A stretch of 64,000 nt of DNA, taken from positions 2,604,001 through 2,668,000 of the forward strand of contig NZ_CP040899.1 in assembly GCF_006349365.1 (NCBI RefSeq). The letters run 5' to 3'. Source of the DNA: Georgenia wutianyii (lineage in GTDB: Bacteria; Actinomycetota; Actinomycetes; Actinomycetales; Actinomycetaceae). A model generated the notes under the pieces. It worked only from the letters and a program-made list of their open reading frames with translations, did no database searches and was not told the DNA's origin. Positions 8,459-16,127 of this stretch are shown piece by piece; position 1 is the first letter of the stretch; each line of letters begins with the position of its first letter. A program made the position numbers and the translations under genes.

Positions 8459-8842
8459 CGTCCGGGTCGCTAGTCCAGTCTGGCCTGGCCTGGCCAGCGT
8501 GGCCCAGGCGGAGCAGCGCGTGCTGCTGCGAAGCCGCCTAGGCCGTATCCACCACCTACCGGCCAGGGCGCTGGCCAGGCACACTCATGGCCCTGTCGGC
8601 GGATCTTGCGCGAATCCGGAATTAACGCCGAGAGGCATTCCGGCCTTATCCCAGAGCAACGCTGCAAATCGGGCGCACCTCGATATCGGCAAGCCTCATC
8701 CACGCTGATGAGCCTTACACCTCCCAGACTCAAAACCCGTAACCGATTCACTCAAATCTTCGGCACATCTAGACAACCCCTGACTCGCGGAGCCCCACCA
8801 CTCCAAATGAGCGAGCACAGAAGCTACATGGCTGGACCACTT
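8459..8842. other. AT-richer non-coding stretch at the edge of an accessory islet
   Basis: 384 bp without a supportable gene. The first 120 bp contain short CTGGCC repeats, including nested copies around 8480-8500 and 8562-8580. From about 8600 the sequence becomes clearly less GC-rich than the rest of the window. I looked for a tRNA or attachment-site repeat as an integration footprint and found none. Confidence 0.4.
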
Positions 8843-9748
8843 CTACCGAGTCGCCCAGCGGCTATAGCGAACCAGTGAGCCGCTCGTCGCGACAGATCCC
8901 GGTCGACGATACGTCGCGTCCGCCTTATCCGGATCCACGTCCGCCTTGCGTAGCAAGAACTCTACGCCCTGACCGCGTTCGATCTGGTTCGGCTCTGGTC
9001 CAATCCAGACGGACTCTATCACCCTTTCGATCGGCCAGTTTCGATGGTGATCACCATCGCGGCCCCACAACTGCAGGTCAAGGTACGGATACGGCCCGTA
9101 CAACGACGGTCGCACGCGCAACTCTTCCACATTCCCCTCCCCACACATTGTGTGATGGACATCGACGAGGCGCCACTCCCGCTCATCAGACCACCCACTC
9201 TCCTTCAAGGTAGCCGCCTGCACGAACATTCCGCCCGGACTCCACTCTGGTTCGCGGAGGGGTGCACTTGTGCCACTGTCCTCGTGGCTAGCCACGCGCT
9301 TCTTTAGTTGGCGAATCTCGGCTAGAAACTCGTCCGGATTATAACGAACACGCTTAAGAATGGGATGCCGCGGAGGTTTGGAGCCAACAACGACTGCAGC
9401 CTCCAGGGCCGACCTACGGAAGCCAATCGCATAACCGCCACCAACGCTCGACGCATAACCACGCCACAGCGGCAATGAGTCTTCACGTTCAGTGAAGCAC
9501 GCTACGAATATTCGGTCAAAGTCGTCGTTCTCATTCACCTTACCAAGCAATCCTTCACCGTACAGATCCTCACTTAAAACTCGCCGCACCCCCTCCAGGC
9601 CAACCTCAACTTCATTTCGGTCATTGAGGCGCCCCACGTACGAGGCACGGACGACACCACTGGTCAAGATCCCAATCAAGCCTTCAAGCGTTGTGTAGTG
9701 ATACAGCACTTGGGCCCCACCTTCAGACTCCCGCAATTGATGGTCCAT
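8843..9748 (-). CDS. DUF2971 domain-containing protein
   Basis: 301 residues. The conserved features of the DUF2971 family are in order: YHYTTLEGLIGILTSGVVRASYVGRLND-x-NE near the N-terminus, FVACFTEREDSLPLWRGYASSVGGGYAIGF around residues 80-110, and SGWSDEREWRLV around 190. The family has no established biochemical function. It is scattered across bacteria, often next to mobile or accessory DNA. Codon use and base composition are unlike the neighbours (many AT-ending codons), so recent transfer is likely. It stands alone, flanked by 384 and 300 bp of non-coding sequence. The ATG at 9748 is chosen; no strong ribosome-binding site is seen. Confidence 0.8.
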   Translation of the reverse strand: MDHQLRESEGGAQVLYHYTTLEGLIGILTSGVVRASYVGRLNDRNEVEVGLEGVRRVLSEDLYGEGLLGKVNENDDFDRIFVACFTEREDSLPLWRGYASSVGGGYAIGFRRSALEAAVVVGSKPPRHPILKRVRYNPDEFLAEIRQLKKRVASHEDSGTSAPLREPEWSPGGMFVQAATLKESGWSDEREWRLVDVHHTMCGEGNVEELRVRPSLYGPYPYLDLQLWGRDGDHHRNWPIERVIESVWIGPEPNQIERGQGVEFLLRKADVDPDKADATYRRPGSVATSGSLVRYSRWATR

Positions 9749-10048
9749 GAGCCGAGTGTGCCAGGCGACTCGACAGGCGTCTGGCAGATGAGGTCCTACG
9801 GGGCGCCAATGAGATGGCCGCGGTCAGTTCCACGCTGTCCGCGACTACACGAAAGACGTCACGCGGGCCGACTATCTGCTGACCCCGAAGCAATGTCATA
9901 CGCCAGCGAGGGCGCCACCTTCTTGCAACTCACCAATTCTCTGCCGGCGTCCGGCGTCACCTCGGGAACGCGGAACGGCGTGCAAGGCACCGCTGGCAGC
10001 GCCGAGCAGTGCGCCAACCGCATCCCCGACTTGCCCGGCCCGCACGCC
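9749..10048. other. 300-bp gap on the far side of the islet, no intact gene
   Basis: Composition returns from AT-richer to normal across this stretch. One plus-strand frame near 9822-9900 reads FHAVRDYTKDVTRADYLLTP, which looks protein-like but has no start, no ribosome-binding site and no continuation. It may be a fragment of a gene lost at the islet boundary. I see no promoter or repeat here. Confidence 0.3.
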
Positions 10049-12013
10049 TCAGCGCGCCGCCACCTGCCGCAGGAAGTCCTCGACGATCCCGCCCGCGGCG
10101 ATCGAGCCGTGGCCACCGCCCTGGACGAGGGCGGCGACGGCGAGGTCGCCCTGGGTGGCGATCATCCACGAGTCCACCCGGTAGGAGTCCCCCGCCCCCA
10201 CCTCGGCCGAGCCGGTCTTCGCGTGGACCGGCTCCCCGGGCACGTCGACGAGCAGAATCCCGGTGCCCTCCTCGACCACCGCGCGCATGTAGCGCGACAG
10301 CACCTCGGCCTCCTCCGCGGTGAGCGGCACGGCCGGGGCCGTGGCGGCAGCGCCGTCGGCGACCTCCTCCGGCCCGAGGACCAGGCGGGGCGTCACCGCC
10401 GCGCCGGCCCGCACCGAGGCCGCGACCGTGGCCATGGTGAGCGGGGAGGCGAGCACCTCCCCCTGCCCGATGAACGCGGCGGCGAGCTCGGTCTCGGTCG
10501 TCTCGGTCGGCACGGAGCCGGTGAACGCGCCCCAGCCGGTCTCCAGCTGCTGCCCGAGGCCGAGGGCCGCGGCGGCGTCGGCGAGGTCCTGCGCGCTCAC
10601 GGCGTCCCGCGCGTTGATGAGCGCGGTGTTGCACGACTGCGCGATCGCGTCGGTCATCGCGATATCCCCGAGGTGGGTGGCCGGGTAGTCGGGGTAGTTG
10701 GTGATGCCGTAGCCCGCGACCGTGACGTCCGGGGTGCAGGAGACGACGTCGTCGGGCCCCACGCCGGCACGCAGCAGCGCGAGCGCCGTCACCACCTTGA
10801 ACGAGGACCCCGGCGCGAGCGTCGCGAGGGCGGCGAGGTTCTGCCCCTCGGTGCCCGCACTGTTCGCCACGGCGAGCACCTCGCCGGTCGAGGGGCGGAT
10901 GGCGACGAGCCCGGCCGGGGCCTCGGTCCCGGCGAGCGCCTCCTCCGCGGAGGTCTGCACCGCGGTGTCGAGCGAGAGCTGGACGTCGGCGCCGTCGACC
11001 GGCTCCCGGGCGAACACCTCCGACTCGGCCCCGCCGGCGGCGGTGCGGACGACGGCGAGGCCCGAGGTGCCGCGCAGCTGCGCGTCGAAGGTGCGCTGCA
11101 GCCCGGAGAGCCCGACGACGTCCCCCGCCTGGACGGCGCCCTCGGACTCCTCGACGATCTCGGCGGTCGCCTCCCCTGCCCGGCCGAGCAGCGGGCGGGC
11201 CCAGGCGGACGTGGGCGCGAGCGGCAGCTCGTCCGGCACCGCGACGGCGCCGGGCACGCCCTCGAGCGCGGCGAGGTCGACGTCCTGCGAGCCCTCGCGC
11301 ACGGTGATGATCTCGACGAACGCCCGCGGTCCGGCGGCGAGGACCCGCTCGGCGTAGCCGGCGGTGTCCTCGAGCCCGACGACCTCCGCGAGGGCGACGG
11401 CGCCGGCGCGGACGTCGTCGTCGCTCGCCCCCTCGGGGAAGCGGGTCTTGTCGATCCCGACCCGCCGGACCGGCCGGTCGGTGACGATCGGGGTGCCCGC
11501 GCCGTCGAGGATGTCCCCGCGCTCGGGCACCGTGCGGGCGAGGCTGAGCGTGGCGCCCCCGCCGAGTCCCTCGGCGAGCACGCGCTCGTCGTACTCGGGG
11601 GTCCACGCGCCCTCGTCGTCCTCGTGGAGGCGGGCGCGGGTCTCGTAGGTCCAGTCGCTCTCGCCGTCGGCGTCGAGGTCCCAGGCCCAGCCGAGGGTGA
11701 CGTCGGCGGTGCGCGGCCCGTCCTCGCCGGTCGTCTGCGGCTCCCCGACGGCGACGACGTCGACCACGCGCGGGAGGTCGACGAGGTTGGTGAGCGGGAC
11801 GGCGAGGTCGGTGCTCCCCCACGTGCCCGACTCCAGCGTCGTCGCCAGCCGCGCGGCTGCCGCGGCGACCCGCTCCGTGGGGTCCTCCTCCGCGCTGCAC
11901 GCTCCGAGGGCGCCGGAGGCGACGAGAAGGAGGGCGGTCGGGGCTGCGGCGTGGCGGATGCTCCAGGTCACAGGCCGAAAGTCTGGCACGGAGGAGCCGC
12001 AGGTCGAGGTCAT
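10049..12013 (-). CDS. Penicillin-binding transpeptidase lipoprotein (class B PBP, MecA-N type)
   Basis: 654 residues. The N-terminal signal ends in lipobox LGAC, so the protein is a lipoprotein. Residues about 45-150 form an NTF2-like MecA-N domain, 150-330 the PBP dimerisation region (RGDILDGAGTPI), and the rest the transpeptidase domain. Catalytic motifs are intact: SXXK in PGSSFK (Ser near 402), SXN in QSCNTA (near 460) and KTG in AKTGSAE (near 599). It crosslinks peptidoglycan outside the cell; MecA-N PBPs are often low-affinity for beta-lactams. The ATG at 12013 has GGGGGG about nine bases upstream; a GTG at 11971 would give a shorter, more usual signal peptide. It is monocistronic and borders the islet. 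Confidence 0.9.
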   Translation of the reverse strand: MTSTCGSSVPDFRPVTWSIRHAAAPTALLLVASGALGACSAEEDPTERVAAAAARLATTLESGTWGSTDLAVPLTNLVDLPRVVDVVAVGEPQTTGEDGPRTADVTLGWAWDLDADGESDWTYETRARLHEDDEGAWTPEYDERVLAEGLGGGATLSLARTVPERGDILDGAGTPIVTDRPVRRVGIDKTRFPEGASDDDVRAGAVALAEVVGLEDTAGYAERVLAAGPRAFVEIITVREGSQDVDLAALEGVPGAVAVPDELPLAPTSAWARPLLGRAGEATAEIVEESEGAVQAGDVVGLSGLQRTFDAQLRGTSGLAVVRTAAGGAESEVFAREPVDGADVQLSLDTAVQTSAEEALAGTEAPAGLVAIRPSTGEVLAVANSAGTEGQNLAALATLAPGSSFKVVTALALLRAGVGPDDVVSCTPDVTVAGYGITNYPDYPATHLGDIAMTDAIAQSCNTALINARDAVSAQDLADAAAALGLGQQLETGWGAFTGSVPTETTETELAAAFIGQGEVLASPLTMATVAASVRAGAAVTPRLVLGPEEVADGAAATAPAVPLTAEEAEVLSRYMRAVVEEGTGILLVDVPGEPVHAKTGSAEVGAGDSYRVDSWMIATQGDLAVAALVQGGGHGSIAAGGIVEDFLRQVAAR

Positions 12014-12074
12014 TTCGGGGTGCCCCCCGTCCTGCGCGTCGGCCGGGGGCCAAGGCGGACGCCCGAGAGGGTGG

Positions 12075-13244
12075 TCAGCGGACGTGGCGGTAGAACGCCC
12101 GCAGGTCCTCCACGAGCAGCTCGGGCACCTCGAGGGCCGGGAAGTGCCCGCCGCGCTCGTGCTCGGCCCAGTACCGGAGGTCCGGGAAGCGGCGCTCGGT
12201 CCAGCGTCGGGAGGGCCGGGGAACCTCCGCCCCGAAGACCGAGGCCCCTGCGGGCACCCGGACCACCGGCTCGTCCTGCCCGCCGAGCCAGCCGGCCACC
12301 TGCCCGATGCTCTCCGCGTAGAGCCGGGCCGAGGAGGCTGCGGTACGGGTGAACCAGTACAGGCTCACCTGGTCCAGGACCTGGTCGTCGGTGAGTCCGG
12401 GCGGGCCCGTCCAGGCGAGGAGCTTCTCCCCGAGCCAGGCGCACAGGCCGGCCGGTGAGTCGGTGAGCGCGTAGCCGACCGTCTGCGGCGCGGTCCGGTG
12501 CACCTCGGAGTACGCCGACGACTCCCGCCCCCGCTGCGCCAGCTCGGCGAGCGCCGCCCGCTCCTCGGGGCTGGGCGGACCGCCGTCGGGTCGGGGGCCG
12601 GCGAGCGGTGGCACGAGGTGGACCCCGGCGACGTGCGCCGGGTCGAGCACGCCGAGCGTCGCCGACACGCTCGTCCCCCAGTCGCTGCCCGCGGCGCCGT
12701 ACCGGTCGTACCCGAGCAGCGCCATGAGCCGTGCCCAGGCGCGCGCGACGCGCTCGATCCCCCAGCCGCGCGTCGTCGGCCTGCCGCTGAACCCGTACCC
12801 GGGCAGCGAGGGGATGACGACGTCGAACGCGTCCTCGGCCCGGCCACCGTGCGCCGGCGGGTCGGTGAGCGGCCCGACGAGCGACAGCAGCTCGAGCACC
12901 GAGCCGGGCCAGCCGTGGGTGAGGACCAGCGGGAAGGCGCCGGGGTGCGGCGAACGTGCGTGCAGCAGATGAAGATCGAGCCCGTCGACGGTGACGAGGT
13001 ACTGCGGGACCGCGTCGAGCCGCGCCTCGGTGGCCCGCCAGTCGTAGCCCTCGGCCCAGCGCCGGCACAGCCGCTGCACGACCTCGAGCGGGATCCCCTG
13101 CTCCCAGCCGGGCGCCGGCGCGGCCTCGGGCCAGCGGGTGCGCCGTAGTCGGTCGCGCAGGTCGGCGAGCTCCGCCTCGGGCACCGCGACCCGGAACGGG
13201 CGCAGGCCGGGCAGGTCACCGGTCACCGGCACCTGCTCGACCAT
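12075..13244 (-). CDS. Epoxide hydrolase family alpha/beta hydrolase
   Basis: 389 residues. The N-terminal EHN domain typical of microsomal-type epoxide hydrolases is present (LRPFRVAVPEAELADLRDRLRRTRWPEA). The alpha/beta hydrolase core follows: oxyanion motif HGWPGS near residue 108, nucleophile Asp in GSDWGT near 187, and catalytic His in GGHFPALE near 365. LYWFTRTAASSARLY supplies a cap tyrosine. The reaction opens epoxides to diols; the natural substrate is unknown. The start at 13244 lies exactly six bases after a TACGGT -10 box on the minus strand, so the message is probably leaderless. An upstream in-frame start at 13295 lacks support. A long hairpin at 13319-13357 separates it from the reductase gene upstream. 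Confidence 0.88.
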   Translation of the reverse strand: MVEQVPVTGDLPGLRPFRVAVPEAELADLRDRLRRTRWPEAAPAPGWEQGIPLEVVQRLCRRWAEGYDWRATEARLDAVPQYLVTVDGLDLHLLHARSPHPGAFPLVLTHGWPGSVLELLSLVGPLTDPPAHGGRAEDAFDVVIPSLPGYGFSGRPTTRGWGIERVARAWARLMALLGYDRYGAAGSDWGTSVSATLGVLDPAHVAGVHLVPPLAGPRPDGGPPSPEERAALAELAQRGRESSAYSEVHRTAPQTVGYALTDSPAGLCAWLGEKLLAWTGPPGLTDDQVLDQVSLYWFTRTAASSARLYAESIGQVAGWLGGQDEPVVRVPAGASVFGAEVPRPSRRWTERRFPDLRYWAEHERGGHFPALEVPELLVEDLRAFYRHVR

Positions 13245-13250
13245 GCGGGC

Positions 13251-13256
13251 ACCGTA
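13251..13256 (-). promoter_or_regulatory. -10 box of leaderless promoter for the epoxide hydrolase gene
   Basis: On the minus strand TACGGT is followed by six bases and then the ATG at 13244, the geometry of an actinobacterial leaderless transcript. No clear -35 is seen. Confidence 0.5.
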
Positions 13257-13318
13257 GTCCCCACCGGCCGGCCCCGCCCGCGTCGGGACGCGCACCCTCG
13301 AGCGAGCCGGGCGCGTCC

Positions 13319-13357
13319 GGGCCCCGGCCGCGGGGTGCCACCCCGCGACCGGGGCCC
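13319..13357 (-). terminator. Hairpin terminator after the DHFR-like gene
   Basis: Arms 13319-13336 and 13340-13357 pair over 18 positions with one mismatch around a GCC loop. It lies just past the 3' end of the minus-strand gene at 13426. Confidence 0.7.
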
Positions 13358-13425
13358 GAGCAGGTCGTCCGTGATCGAGAGTTCAACCAGAGCACCACTC
13401 CCCCCTCTTCCGCCGGCAGGTCCGG

Positions 13426-14070
13426 TCAGACGTCGAGCGCGACGGTCTCCCGCCCGTCCTCGACGGAGAAGGCGCCTCTGGTGAACGGCGTGGGGCGCAG
13501 CACCCGGTAGACGGCGCCGGACCCGAGCACCTGCGTCTCCACGACGTCGAAGCTGGAGGCCGTCGCCCCGTCCCGGAAGATCCGCTTCCCCTCGCCCACG
13601 ACCACCGGGAACTCGATGATCCGGTACTCGTCGACCAGGCCCGCCTCGTGCAGCGCCTGGACGAGCCGCCACGACCCGTGGACCTGCAGCTCTCCCCCGG
13701 GCCGGTTCGTGAGCTCCCGGACCCGGCCTGCGACGTCGTCGGCGATGACGCTCACCGTGTTGGCCCAGGACGGGGCGGTGACCGTCATCGAGACGAGGTG
13801 CTTGGGGCTGCCGTTGAGCACGGCGGCGACGGCGTCGTCCGGGTCGGTGACCTGCGGCCAGTACCCCGCCATGAGGTCGTAGGTGGTGCGGCCGAAGAGC
13901 AGCTCGGTGGTCCGCGCGAACCAGCTGTCCACGACCCGGCCGAAGTCCTCCTCCATGAACGGGACGACCCATCCGCCGCGGTCGAACCCGCCGCTCGGGT
14001 CCTCCTCCGGGGAGCCGGGCCCCTGCATGACGCCGTCGAGGCTGGCGAAGGTGTGGACGGTGAGCTTCAT
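13426..14070 (-). CDS. Dihydrofolate reductase / RibD C-terminal family protein
   Basis: 214 residues starting MKLTVHTFASLDGVMQGPG. SLDGVMQ is the substrate-side motif of the RibD-C/DHFR-like superfamily, and FGRTTYDLMAGYW is the NADPH-binding helix. The segments LVQALHEAGLVDEYRIIEFPVVVGEGKRIF and DVVETQVLGSGAVYRVLRP complete the fold. These stand-alone reductases use NADPH; most are uncharacterised and are not expected to replace folate-specific DHFR. The start ATG at 14070 has AAAGGACC seven bases upstream. A second member of the same family lies at 15413-16042, so this small region carries two paralogues with a VOC gene between them. Confidence 0.88.
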   Translation of the reverse strand: MKLTVHTFASLDGVMQGPGSPEEDPSGGFDRGGWVVPFMEEDFGRVVDSWFARTTELLFGRTTYDLMAGYWPQVTDPDDAVAAVLNGSPKHLVSMTVTAPSWANTVSVIADDVAGRVRELTNRPGGELQVHGSWRLVQALHEAGLVDEYRIIEFPVVVGEGKRIFRDGATASSFDVVETQVLGSGAVYRVLRPTPFTRGAFSVEDGRETVALDV

Positions 14071-14160
14071 GGTAGGTCCTTTCGGGCACATCGGACACGT
14101 CGCCATTACCCGACCGCGCTCCCGGCGAGAACTCATCGCCCCTCCGGCCGGCGCCGTCCG

Positions 14161-14248
14161 GAATCTGCCACCAAGTCCGCGACACGCCCGCGACACGCCG
14201 CGCACTGCCGCCCCGGAGGCCTCCTCGACGGGACTTCGTGGCAGGTTC
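14161..14248. repeat. 88-bp palindromic-ended repeat, copy 1
   Basis: An 88-bp element with imperfect terminal inverted repeats: left end GAATCTGCCACCAAGTCC (14161-14178), right end GGACTTCGTGGCAGGTTC (14231-14248). Next to the left end is a GCGACACGC motif present twice. Copy 2 at 14799-14886 is the same length and inverted relative to this one; their first 41 bases match with three differences. The middle differs. The copies bracket the gene at 14318-14758. The pattern suggests a small non-autonomous repeat or a protein-binding palindrome. I saw no other copy in the window. Confidence 0.75.
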
Positions 14249-14304
14249 TGACGCCCACCACCCACGCATCGACCCGTTCCCGCCCGGCCGGCCGCGCTCG
14301 TCAC

Positions 14305-14310
14305 TACGCT
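14305..14310 (+). promoter_or_regulatory. -10 box of leaderless promoter for the tandem-repeat protein gene
   Basis: TACGCT ends seven bases before the ATG at 14318, so transcription likely begins at the start codon. Confidence 0.5.
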
Positions 14311-14317
14311 CGGCGGG

Positions 14318-14758
14318 ATGATCGCTGAGCTGGACTACGACATGATGGGCACCCGCCTGCGACAGATCGGCGAGCACCGCATCGACTACGCCCTGTTCGG
14401 CTCCCTGCCCGTCTCGCTCGGGTACCTCATGCTCGACTACGACAGGGTCGGTCACCGGCTGCGCCAGGTGGGCGACCACCGCATCGAGTACGACGTCCTG
14501 GGCACCCGGCCCTCCCACGTCGGCGAGCACGAGATCGAGTACGACCTCGTCGGCATGCGGCTGCGCCGTATCGGGGACGTGCCGGTCGAGTACGACATGG
14601 CTGGGATGCGGGTCCACCGCATCGGCCCCTTCACGGTCGAGTACGACCGCATGGGCTCCCGCCCGGCCTGCCTCGTGCCCGACGGTGACGAGCAGCTCGA
14701 CGAGTGGATGTGCATCGTCGCGTTCCTCGTCCTCGAGGCCTTCGCGCCGGAGTCCTGA
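14318..14758 (+). CDS. Small tandem-repeat protein of unknown function (YDxxGxRLRxIG repeats)
   Basis: 146 residues made almost wholly of short repeats of about 17-20 residues. Examples are LDYDMMGTRLRQIGEHRI, LDYDRVGHRLRQVGDHRI, EYDVLGTRPSHVGEHEI, EYDLVGMRLRRIGDVPV and EYDMAGMRVHRIGPFTV. The pattern (I/V)(E/D)YDxxGxRxxxIGxxxI suggests a run of beta-hairpins or a small beta-solenoid. The last 30 residues (DGDEQLDEWMCIVAFLVLEAF) are acidic, then hydrophobic. There is no signal peptide, so it is probably cytoplasmic. I do not recognise a named family. The gene is preceded by a -10 box with leaderless spacing and is flanked by inverted 88-bp elements. Function unknown. Confidence 0.75.
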   Translation: MIAELDYDMMGTRLRQIGEHRIDYALFGSLPVSLGYLMLDYDRVGHRLRQVGDHRIEYDVLGTRPSHVGEHEIEYDLVGMRLRRIGDVPVEYDMAGMRVHRIGPFTVEYDRMGSRPACLVPDGDEQLDEWMCIVAFLVLEAFAPES

Positions 14759-14798
14759 GAGCCGCCGACGCCGGTCCCGGCAGTCGGGGTGGCGCGCC

Positions 14799-14886
14799 GA
14801 ACCTGCCCACAAGTCCTCGCGCCCCGGCCCGGGAAGCGCCGTCCAGCGGCGTGTCGCGCGCGTGTCGCGGACGTGGTGGCAGGTTC
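14799..14886. repeat. 88-bp palindromic-ended repeat, copy 2 (inverted)
   Basis: The inverted partner of the copy at 14161-14248. Its ends are GAACCTGCCCACAAGTCC (14799-14816) and GGACGTGGTGGCAGGTTC (14869-14886). Read on the minus strand it starts with the same 41-base block, including the paired GCGACACGC motifs. It begins 41 bp after the stop of the tandem-repeat protein gene and ends 44 bp before the VOC gene. Confidence 0.75.
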
Positions 14887-14929
14887 CGGTCGCCGTGAGC
14901 GGCCCGGACCGGCCGGGCGGGCCGCGGCC

Positions 14930-15349
14930 TCACTCCCTCGCTCGTCGTCCGACGACCTCGAGGTAGTGCGGGTTGTGCATGACGCCGAGGACGTTCCCGA
15001 ACGGGTCGACGAACGATGCCGTGGTGAACCCCTGGGCGCGCGGGGTGACCGGCTCGTACTCGGTCGCCCCCATCGCGAGCAGGCGCTGCGCCGTCCCGGG
15101 CAGGTCGTCGACGTGCCAGAACACCACGGCTCCACCAGGCGGGTTGGACGCCCCGGCGGGCGCGTACCGGCGGTCGATGAACCCGAGCTCGTCCTCGTCG
15201 TCGCCGACCCGGAACTCCACGTACGCGGGCTCGGCCGGCGGGGGTGGGTAGGCGTAGTACGGCTGTACGCCGAACAGCTCGGCGTACCAGGCGACGGCCT
15301 CGGCCAGGTCGTCGGCGTAGAAGCTGGTCGTGGCGAACCCTCGAAACAT
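14930..15349 (-). CDS. VOC (glyoxalase/bleomycin resistance/dioxygenase fold) protein
   Basis: 139 residues beginning MFRGFATTSFYADDLAEAVAWYAELFGVQPYY, the first beta-alpha-beta module of the vicinal-oxygen-chelate fold. The second module ends FTTASFVDPFGNVLGVMHNPHY, the usual C-terminal DPFGN motif. The acidic and histidine positions that would bind a metal are only partly conserved, so the chemistry cannot be assigned. ATG at 15349 has GGGGGAGC eight bases upstream. The gene lies between two DHFR-like reductases on the same strand; the downstream neighbour is separated by copy 2 of the 88-bp element. Confidence 0.85.
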   Translation of the reverse strand: MFRGFATTSFYADDLAEAVAWYAELFGVQPYYAYPPPPAEPAYVEFRVGDDEDELGFIDRRYAPAGASNPPGGAVVFWHVDDLPGTAQRLLAMGATEYEPVTPRAQGFTTASFVDPFGNVLGVMHNPHYLEVVGRRARE

Positions 15350-15412
15350 CGGTGCTCCCCCTTCTCGGGCGGCCGGTGGGTCCGGCCACGATGAGACCAT
15401 CACAGGACGCGG

Positions 15413-16042
15413 TCAGGGACTGGCCGCAACCTCTCGTACGGGCCGGTACCAGGACACGACCACGCCGGAGGACAGGGCGCGGGACCTGGTGAGGCGGAGG
15501 TCGGACGGCGCGAAGCCGTCGGAGAACAGCCGCTTCCCCGTGCCCAGGACGACGGGGTAGCGCGCGAGCCGGTACTCGTCGACCAGCCCGTGCGCGGCCA
15601 GCGTCCGCACCAGGCGCGTGCTGCCCCAGACCCGGACCTCGCCGTCCACCTCCTCCCGCACCCGGCGGACCGCGCCCGGCACGTCCTGCCCGAGGAGGTG
15701 GGACCCGGCCCAGCCGAGCCGCGTCAGCGTCCGCGAGGCGACGTACTTCGGCACCCGGTTGTAGCGCCGCGTCAGCTCGCCCTGGAAGCCTGGGGCGTTC
15801 TCGTCCCACACCCCCCACGAGCCGGCGAAGATCTCGTACGTCCGCCGCCCCAGCAGGAGCGCCCCGGTCCTGCCCTCCCACTCCCGGACGAGACCACCCA
15901 TCTCCGTGCCGCCGTGCTCGGTGTCGTACCTCGCCTGCCATCCTCCGTGCGGGAACCCGCCGTCGGTGTCCTCCTCCGGCCCGCCTCCTGCCTGGACGAC
16001 GCCGTCGAGCGTCACGAACGCCTGCACCACGATCAAACCCAC
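15413..16042 (-). CDS. Dihydrofolate reductase / RibD C-terminal family protein (second copy)
   Basis: 209 residues beginning VGLIVVQAFVTLDGVVQAGGGPEEDTDGGF, parallel to the product at 13426 (TLDGVVQ, then LLLGRRTYEIFAGSWG, TRLVRTLAAHGLVDEYRLARYPVVLGTGKRLF). It is the same NADPH-dependent reductase fold. The initiation codon is GTG at 16042, with AAGGGAGAACC placed correctly upstream; the further in-frame start at 16138 overlaps the divergent LLM gene and is unlikely. It is divergently transcribed from the flavin-dependent oxidoreductase at 16128, with an 85-bp shared upstream region. Confidence 0.88.
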   Translation of the reverse strand: MGLIVVQAFVTLDGVVQAGGGPEEDTDGGFPHGGWQARYDTEHGGTEMGGLVREWEGRTGALLLGRRTYEIFAGSWGVWDENAPGFQGELTRRYNRVPKYVASRTLTRLGWAGSHLLGQDVPGAVRRVREEVDGEVRVWGSTRLVRTLAAHGLVDEYRLARYPVVLGTGKRLFSDGFAPSDLRLTRSRALSSGVVVSWYRPVREVAASP

Positions 16043-16127
16043 CCGGTTCTCCCTTCCTCCCCCTGCCGACCCTGCCAGGACGGCGAACTCATCGGAATAC
16101 GCCGGAGGCGACCGTGTTGTCCCCGGA

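Noticed and set aside
8459-8842. tRNA or attachment site bordering the islet
   Set aside because: No cloverleaf or TTC-like T-arm and no matching direct repeat at the far boundary could be found by eye.
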